Shown: piece after piece, positions 59,247 through 64,000 of the stretch
Layout: the number at the start of each line of letters is the position of its first letter
Position numbering within the stretch: the stretch's first letter is position 1
Assembly: GCA_036381015.1 (NCBI GenBank)
Contig: DASVDR010000033.1
Coordinates: forward strand, 18,237 to 82,236
Length of the DNA stretch: 64,000 bases
From: Gammaproteobacteria bacterium
Lineage (GTDB): Bacteria; Pseudomonadota; Gammaproteobacteria; Steroidobacterales; Rariloculaceae
Direction of reading: 5' to 3'
Translations under genes and position numbers: made by a program
Notes under the pieces: model-generated
What the model was told of the DNA's origin: nothing
Database searches by the model: none
Seen by the model: only the letters and a program-made list of their open reading frames with translations

Positions 59247-60593
59247 CTAGATCTCCACCGACCACTCGCTCCGTTCGAGGATCTTCCGGACCCGATCGAG
59301 GAACGCGGCGGAGTATGCGCCGTCGACGGCGCGGTGATCGAACGATTGCGCGAGGATGCCGACGGGACGAATCGCGATCGCGTCGCCTTCCGGTTGCTCG
59401 ATCACCACAGGCTTCTTGCGCACGCCGTCGGTGGAGAGGATCGCGACCTGCGGCTGGTTGATGATCGGCGCGGTGATCAGCGTGCCGAACGTGCCGGAGT
59501 TCGAAAGCGTGTAGGTGCCGCCGGAGAGGTCGTCGGGCTTGAGCCGGCCCTGCCGTGCGCGGGACGCGACGTCCTGAATCGCCTCCGCAAGCTGCGCGAC
59601 CGACCGGGTCTCGGCCGAGTGGATCACGGGAGCGACGAGCCCTTCGGGGCCCAGGTCCACGGCGATCGCGAGATTGACCTGCTCGTGCAGCACGAGCGAG
59701 TCGCCGTCGACGCTCGCGTTCAGGTGCGGGAACTCGCGCAGCGCCTCGCAGACCGCGCTCGCGATGAACGGCAGGTACGTCAGCGAATAACCGTGTCTGC
59801 CGCGCCACGCCTCGCGCACCGCCTTCCGAACGCGATCGACGTTCGCGAAGTCGACCTCGACGGCCTGCAGCACGTGCGGGCTCGTGGCCTTCGAGCGCAC
59901 CATGTGCTCGGCCGTGAGCTTGCGGATGCGATTGAACGGCACGACGCCGCCCTGAAGCGAGACCGGCGCCCGGGCACGGCCGGTGTCGCGAAGGGCGGCA
60001 GGCTCCGCGGCCGGGCGCGGCGCGGCGCCGGGCGTTCCCGTTTGCGGGCGCGCCCCGGGCGACGGCCCGCGCTCTGCGGCCGGGGGATTCTGGAGATAGC
60101 GGATCACGTCGCGGCGCGTGATCCGCCCGTCGCGGCCGGTGCCTTCGATCCGCCCGAGCTCGAGACCGTGCTCGGCCGCGAGCCGGCGCACGGCGGGCGA
60201 AAGCCGCTCACCGGCCCGGCGCCCCGCTACGCGCCGCGCGGCAGCTTGCGGCGCACCGGCTTCGACGACCGCCGCCCCGTTGCTGCCGTTCGCGCCCTGA
60301 GCGGCGACGGCCGGCGACGCGGCGCGGGCGGGCGTCGATTCCGGCTCCACAGCCGCTTCGCCTTCCACTTGCACGACCGCGAGCACCGTGCCGACGGCGA
60401 CCGTCTCGCCGGCCTCGACGAGAATCTTCGCGAGCGTGCCCGAGCCCGGCGACGGAATCTCCATCGAGACCTTGTCCGTCTCGACGTCGAGGATGATCTC
60501 GTCGGCTTCGACCCGGTCGCCGACTTGCTTGTGCCACGCGGCGACCGTCCCCTCGGTGACGGTCTCACCGAGCTGCGGCATCAATACGTCCAT
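59247..60593 (-). CDS. Dihydrolipoamide acyltransferase (E2) of a 2-oxoacid dehydrogenase complex
   Basis: The 448-aa protein has a lipoyl domain (1-76; ETDKVSMEIPSPGSG with lipoyl Lys41), an Ala/Pro linker, a peripheral-subunit-binding domain (LSPAVRRLAAEHGLELGRIEGTGRDGRITRRDV, about 128-165), a second linker and the catalytic domain with FDHRAVDGAYSAAFLDRVRKILE (HxxxDG). It transfers acyl groups from E1 to CoA. It is the last gene of the E1alpha-E1beta-E2 set and is 72 bases from E1beta. No E3 (dihydrolipoamide dehydrogenase) is in the window. Confidence 0.95.
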   Translation of the reverse strand: MDVLMPQLGETVTEGTVAAWHKQVGDRVEADEIILDVETDKVSMEIPSPGSGTLAKILVEAGETVAVGTVLAVVQVEGEAAVEPESTPARAASPAVAAQGANGSNGAAVVEAGAPQAAARRVAGRRAGERLSPAVRRLAAEHGLELGRIEGTGRDGRITRRDVIRYLQNPPAAERGPSPGARPQTGTPGAAPRPAAEPAALRDTGRARAPVSLQGGVVPFNRIRKLTAEHMVRSKATSPHVLQAVEVDFANVDRVRKAVREAWRGRHGYSLTYLPFIASAVCEALREFPHLNASVDGDSLVLHEQVNLAIAVDLGPEGLVAPVIHSAETRSVAQLAEAIQDVASRARQGRLKPDDLSGGTYTLSNSGTFGTLITAPIINQPQVAILSTDGVRKKPVVIEQPEGDAIAIRPVGILAQSFDHRAVDGAYSAAFLDRVRKILERSEWSVEI

Positions 60594-60665
60594 CCGTCCT
60601 ATCCGTGAAGCAAAGGCCCCGAATTCCCCCCGGCGCCGGACGCCCGATCGCGGCGCCGCTGCGCG

Positions 60666-61643
60666 TCAGTCGACGAGCTCCCTGACGCTCGCGACGATCT
60701 TGTCTGCGCTCGGCAGTTGCGCGTCCTCGAGGTTGTTCGCGGCCGCGAGCGGGACGTGCGGCGTGGTGACGCGCACGATCGGGCCGTCGAGATCCCAAAA
60801 GAGCTCCTCGGCGACGATGGACGCGATCTCCGCGCCCCAGCCGCAGAGCCGCGGGTTCTCCTCGACGGTGACGAGGCGGCCGGTCTTCGCGACCTCGGCC
60901 AGGATCGTCTGCGTGTCGAGCGGCACGAGCGAGCGTACGTCGACGACCGTGGCCGAGATGCCGTGCTGCTCCTCGAGGATCTTGGCCGCCTGCATCGCGC
61001 GCGGCACCATCAGCGCGAGCGCGCAGATCGTGACGTCGTCGCCCTGGCGCAGCACGTTCGCCTTGCCGAGCGGAACGACGTGCTCGCCGTCCGGGACCTC
61101 GCCCTTCGTCGCGTACAGCGACTTCTGCTCGAAGAAGAGCACGGGGTCCTCGTCGCGCACGGAGGCCGCGAGCAGCCCCTTGACGTCGGCCGGGCTCGAC
61201 GGCGCGACGACCTTGAGGCCCGGCACGGCCATCGCCCAGTTCTCGACGCTCTGCGAGTGCTGCGCGCCGAAGCGCGAGCCGCCGCCGTTGCCGGAGCGGA
61301 TTACGAGCGGGAGCGTGACCTGACCGTCCGTCATGTAGCGGGTCTTCGCGATCTCGTTCGCGACGATGTCCCAGCAGACCGCGAAGAAGTCCGAGAACAT
61401 GATCTCGGCGATCGGCCGCAGGCCCGTCATCGCCGCGCCCATCGCGGCACCGAGAATCGCCTGCTCGGAGATCGGCGTGTCGCGGACGCGCTGCGGACCG
61501 AACTCGTCGAGCAGCCCGACGGTCGCCTTGAACACGCCGCCCGCGGCGGCCACGTCCTCGCCGAGGAACACGACGTTGGCGTCGCGGCGCATCTCCTGCG
61601 CGATGCCGGCCGCGACCGCCTCGCGATAGGTCAGTTCCGCCAT
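60666..61643 (-). CDS. 2-oxoacid dehydrogenase E1 beta subunit
   Basis: The 325-aa protein is the beta subunit of a thiamine-diphosphate E1 (pyruvate, acetoin or branched-chain type). Marks are LTYREAVAAGIAQEMRRDANVVFLGEDV, TPISEQAILGAAMGAAMTGLRPIAEIMFSDF, NGGGSRFGAQHSQSVENWAMAVPGLKVVAPSSPADVKGLL, and TVVDVRSLVPLDTQTILAEVAKTGRLVTVEE. The start at 61643 overlaps the E1alpha end by 13 bases, so translation is coupled. Substrate cannot be fixed by eye; acetoin or pyruvate type is more likely than branched-chain from overall look (inference). Confidence 0.94.
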   Translation of the reverse strand: MAELTYREAVAAGIAQEMRRDANVVFLGEDVAAAGGVFKATVGLLDEFGPQRVRDTPISEQAILGAAMGAAMTGLRPIAEIMFSDFFAVCWDIVANEIAKTRYMTDGQVTLPLVIRSGNGGGSRFGAQHSQSVENWAMAVPGLKVVAPSSPADVKGLLAASVRDEDPVLFFEQKSLYATKGEVPDGEHVVPLGKANVLRQGDDVTICALALMVPRAMQAAKILEEQHGISATVVDVRSLVPLDTQTILAEVAKTGRLVTVEENPRLCGWGAEIASIVAEELFWDLDGPIVRVTTPHVPLAAANNLEDAQLPSADKIVASVRELVD

Positions 61644-62662
61644 GCGCTGCCTCCGTCGGCCCAAACGTCCTTGTAAGCGATGCTTTCGTCCGGCGGCGGC
61701 GCGTTCTTCGCCTCCTCGGTGGCCTTGTCGATCGCGGCCTGCGTCTCGGCCTCGATCTTCGCGAGCGCGTCCTCGGGGATGCCGAGATCCGTGAGGCGCT
61801 TGCGGTAGCGCGGGATCGGGTCCTTCGAAAGCCACTCCTTGACCTCGTCGTCCGGCCGGTACTTGCCGGGATCGGCGCGCGAGTGGCCGCCGTGGCGGTA
61901 CGTCTCCGCCTCGATCAGGCTCGGGCCGCCGCCGCGCCGCGCGAGGTCGAGCGCGCGCTGCGCGGTCTCGTAGACGACGTCGACGTCGTTGCCGTCGATC
62001 AGCACCGGCTCGAGGCCGTAGGCGCTCGCGCGGTCCGCCGCCGGGTGCTCGACGGCCGTGACCTGGTCGATCGCGGTGTACTCCATGTAGCGGTTGTTCT
62101 CGCAGACGAACACCACCGGCAGCTTCCAGACGACCGCGAGGTTCAGCGCCTCGTGGAACGCGCCGATGTTCGTGGCGCCGTCGCCGAAGAAGCAGACCGC
62201 GACCTGCTCCGTGCCGCGATACTGTGCCGACCACGCGGCGCCCGCCGCGATCGTGAGATGCGCGCCGACGATCGCGTACGACCCCATCATGTGGTGCTTG
62301 ATGCTGGTCAGGTGCATCGAGCCGCCCTTGCCGCGCATCAGGCCGGACGAGTTCCCCATCAGCTCACCGAGGATCTGCGTCATCGAGACGCCGCGGACGA
62401 GCGTGTGGTTGTGGCCGCGGTACGTGCAGAACGTGTAGTCGTCGGGGCGCATCGCGACGCCGAAGCCGGCGGCGACCGCCTCTTGCCCGAGCCCGAGATG
62501 GCTCGTGCCCTTGATCAGGTTCTGCATGAAGAGGTCGTACGCGCGCTTCTCGAGGGCGCGGCATTCGAGCATCGTGCGATAGAGCTTCAGGCGTGTTTCC
62601 GGGTCGAGCGCCGTGCGCGCCTCCCGGAGCGGAGCCGCGGTATTCGTCGAATATGCATCCAC
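61631..62662 (-). CDS. 2-oxoacid dehydrogenase E1 alpha subunit
   Basis: The 343-aa protein has the TPP-binding motif GDGATNIGAFHEALNLAVVWKLPVVFVCENN. RTMLECRALEKRAYDLFMQNLIKGTSHLGLGQEAVAAG, DDYTFCTYRGHNHTLVRG, LMRGKGGSMHLTSIKHHMMGSYAIVGAHLTIAAG and AETYRHGGHSRADPGKYRPDDEV are typical of pyruvate/acetoin dehydrogenase alpha subunits. It pairs with the beta subunit to decarboxylate a 2-oxoacid. The M24 gene lies 118 bases upstream on the same strand. Confidence 0.95.
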   Translation of the reverse strand: MDAYSTNTAAPLREARTALDPETRLKLYRTMLECRALEKRAYDLFMQNLIKGTSHLGLGQEAVAAGFGVAMRPDDYTFCTYRGHNHTLVRGVSMTQILGELMGNSSGLMRGKGGSMHLTSIKHHMMGSYAIVGAHLTIAAGAAWSAQYRGTEQVAVCFFGDGATNIGAFHEALNLAVVWKLPVVFVCENNRYMEYTAIDQVTAVEHPAADRASAYGLEPVLIDGNDVDVVYETAQRALDLARRGGGPSLIEAETYRHGGHSRADPGKYRPDDEVKEWLSKDPIPRYRKRLTDLGIPEDALAKIEAETQAAIDKATEEAKNAPPPDESIAYKDVWADGGSAWRN

Positions 62663-62780
62663 TGCTGCTTGCCTTGTTATTCGAGTGTCGTGAGCCGTCC
62701 GGCGGCTCGGGTGCCCGAGAGGTCAAAGGCCCGGCGCAGCGCCCGCGCGAAGCGGGCGCGGCCGGCGGGCTCTCGACCGC

Positions 62781-63989
62781 CTAGTACTGATTCGCGACCG
62801 GCAACTCCTCGGCCGGGAAGAGCGTGATCACACGGCAGCCGTCGGACGTGACGACGACCTCCTCCTCGATGCGCGCCGCGGAGAAGCCGTCCTTCGCCGG
62901 GCAGTACGTCTCGAGCGCGAACACCATGCCTTCCTTGATCTCCATCGGATTGTCGAGCGATACGAGGCGGCTGATGATCGGCCGCTCGTGCAGCGCGACG
63001 CCGAGGCCGTGGCCGAACTGGAGGCCGAAGCACTCCATCTCGCTCGAGAAGCCGAGCTCTTGGGCTTTCGGCCACACCGACGCGACCTGAGCCGTGCTGA
63101 CACCCGGCTTGATGAGGTTGATCGACGCGTCGATCCACTCGCGCGCGCGCTTGTAGGCGTCGCGCTGCGCATCGTTCGCCCGGCCGACGTTGATCGTGCG
63201 GTAGTAGCAGGTGCGGTAGCCCATGTAGGCCTGGATGACGTCGAAGAACGCCTGATCGCCGGGGCGTACCATGCGGTCCGTGAAGTTGTGCGGATGCGGG
63301 CTGCAGCGCTCGCCGGCCACGGCGTTGATGGCCTCGACGTCGTCCGAGCCCATCTCGAACAGCATCTTCGTGGCGCGGGCGACGATGTCGTTCTCGCGCA
63401 CGCCGGGCTTCAGCTCCTCGTAGATCATGTGATACACGGCGTCGACCATCGAGGCCGCGACGTTGAGCAGCATGATCTCGTCCTGGCTCTTGATCTCGCG
63501 CGCGTCGAGCAGCACTTGTTGCGCGTCGCGGACGTCGAGGCCGAGCTTCTGCAGCTCGAAGAGCATGGGGGGCTCGACGAGGTCGACGCCGAGCGGCTGG
63601 TCGGCCACGCCGTTGGCGACGAGCAAGTCTTTGATTTCCTTGGCGGCATCCCGCATGAGACCGGACGTAGGCGGCACGGCGCCGCGCAGACCCAACATGC
63701 CCGCATGGCAATGCGTCTTCGGCAGCCAAGGTGCGTAAATTCGGTGGTGAGCGGCGGCGGAGCCGAAGTCCCAGAGGTGCGGATCGGCGTCGCCCGCGAG
63801 CAGTGCGAAGCGGCACATCTTGTCGCGCGACCACTCGCAGATGTTCGTGCTCGTCATGGAGCGAATGTTGTTCGCGTCGAACGTGAGCACTGCACCGAGG
63901 TCGGAGTTCTTGAGCGCTTGACGCGTACGGGCCAAGCGATAGCGGTGCAGGCGCCGGAAATCGATGCGCTCCTCGAAGTCGACGTTCAT
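62781..63989 (-). CDS. M24 metallopeptidase-fold (creatinase/aminopeptidase P-like) protein
   Basis: The 402-aa protein has a creatinase-type N-terminal domain (LGAVLTFDANNIRSMTSTNICEW, ALLAGDADPHLWDFG) and a C-terminal pita-bread domain with the metal-ligand motifs of M24: FFDVIQAYMGYRTCYYRT (Asp250), FGHGLGVALHE (His327), ALETYC (Glu360) and ARIEEEV (Glu375). The second metal Asp of the normal G-Y-x-x-D-x-x-R-T motif is Cys261 here. The family covers Xaa-Pro peptidases, creatinase and DMSP lyase DddP, so the reaction cannot be fixed by eye. The start is 11 bases from the window edge. It heads the gene set with E1alpha, E1beta and E2. Confidence 0.88.
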   Translation of the reverse strand: MNVDFEERIDFRRLHRYRLARTRQALKNSDLGAVLTFDANNIRSMTSTNICEWSRDKMCRFALLAGDADPHLWDFGSAAAHHRIYAPWLPKTHCHAGMLGLRGAVPPTSGLMRDAAKEIKDLLVANGVADQPLGVDLVEPPMLFELQKLGLDVRDAQQVLLDAREIKSQDEIMLLNVAASMVDAVYHMIYEELKPGVRENDIVARATKMLFEMGSDDVEAINAVAGERCSPHPHNFTDRMVRPGDQAFFDVIQAYMGYRTCYYRTINVGRANDAQRDAYKRAREWIDASINLIKPGVSTAQVASVWPKAQELGFSSEMECFGLQFGHGLGVALHERPIISRLVSLDNPMEIKEGMVFALETYCPAKDGFSAARIEEEVVVTSDGCRVITLFPAEELPVANQY

Positions 63990-64000
63990 GACGCCGGGCG

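Noticed and set aside
1-64000. CRISPR arrays, prophage or integrase genes
   Set aside because: No regularly spaced direct repeats, integrase, capsid or terminase motifs were seen.

Overview
The window is GC-rich DNA with dense, short-gapped genes. It carries four large TonB-dependent receptors, Tat and lipoprotein signals, a PEP-CTERM protein, archease/RtcB, and two winged-helix/TPR regulators. This mix fits a Gram-negative proteobacterium, most likely a gammaproteobacterium of the Steroidobacter/Woeseia type. That placement is inferred from gene style, because no 16S or other strong marker is present. The window opens inside a receptor gene and closes 11 bases upstream of a start codon.

Layout. 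1-9.2 kb (+): one probable operon of a TonB receptor, a Planctomycete-type DUF1587/1592/1588/1585 cytochrome, a DUF1552 Tat protein, an ankyrin protein and a metallo-beta-lactamase-fold protein. 9.3-13.5 kb: tRNA-Arg(ACG), then a heat-shock promoter with a CIRCE operator in front of a 20-codon remnant of groES, a small ORF, and a GT4 glycosyltransferase/GH130 phosphorylase pair. 13.7-16.9 kb: a TonB receptor divergent from msrA. 17-24 kb: a stress and RNA-repair block (Hsp20, phosphoribosyltransferase, APH-like kinase, archease, RtcB, PRPP synthetase). This block has decayed GST and ABC-permease pieces, and GTGTC-N-GACAC repeats lie at and before its left end. 24-30 kb: a PEP-CTERM protein behind a sigma-54-like promoter, a canonical MBL hydrolase and a 1170-aa TonB receptor with a clear terminator.

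30.6-43.6 kb: two beta-propeller secreted proteins, each divergent from a soluble winged-helix/TPR regulator. Between them lie a GH3 glucosidase, an azoR/LysR pair, an Abhydrolase_9 membrane protein and a glycine-zipper lipoprotein. 43.7-47.4 kb: a GNAT, a membrane protein and a glycogen-debranching-type enzyme with a frameshifted N-terminus, then a small secreted protein. 47.5-49.3 kb (-): a PadR regulator and a permease-prefix membrane protein behind a dyad overlapping a TATAAT box. 49.5-56.9 kb: a lipase-like lipoprotein, TonB receptor and 3-hydroxyisobutyrate-dehydrogenase-like operon (-), divergent from a CoA-acylating-type aldehyde dehydrogenase (+). 57-59.2 kb: a NUDIX remnant, ccdAB, and a membrane protein with cytochrome b561. 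59.2-64 kb (-): an M24 metallopeptidase-fold protein followed by 2-oxoacid dehydrogenase E1alpha, E1beta and E2, with no E3.

Most distinctive signals: the intact CIRCE/heat-shock promoter attached to a stump of groES upstream of the GT4/GH130 genes, the repair/stress block with permease ruins around the PRPP synthetase, and the receptor-cytochrome-DUF1552-ankyrin-MBL operon.
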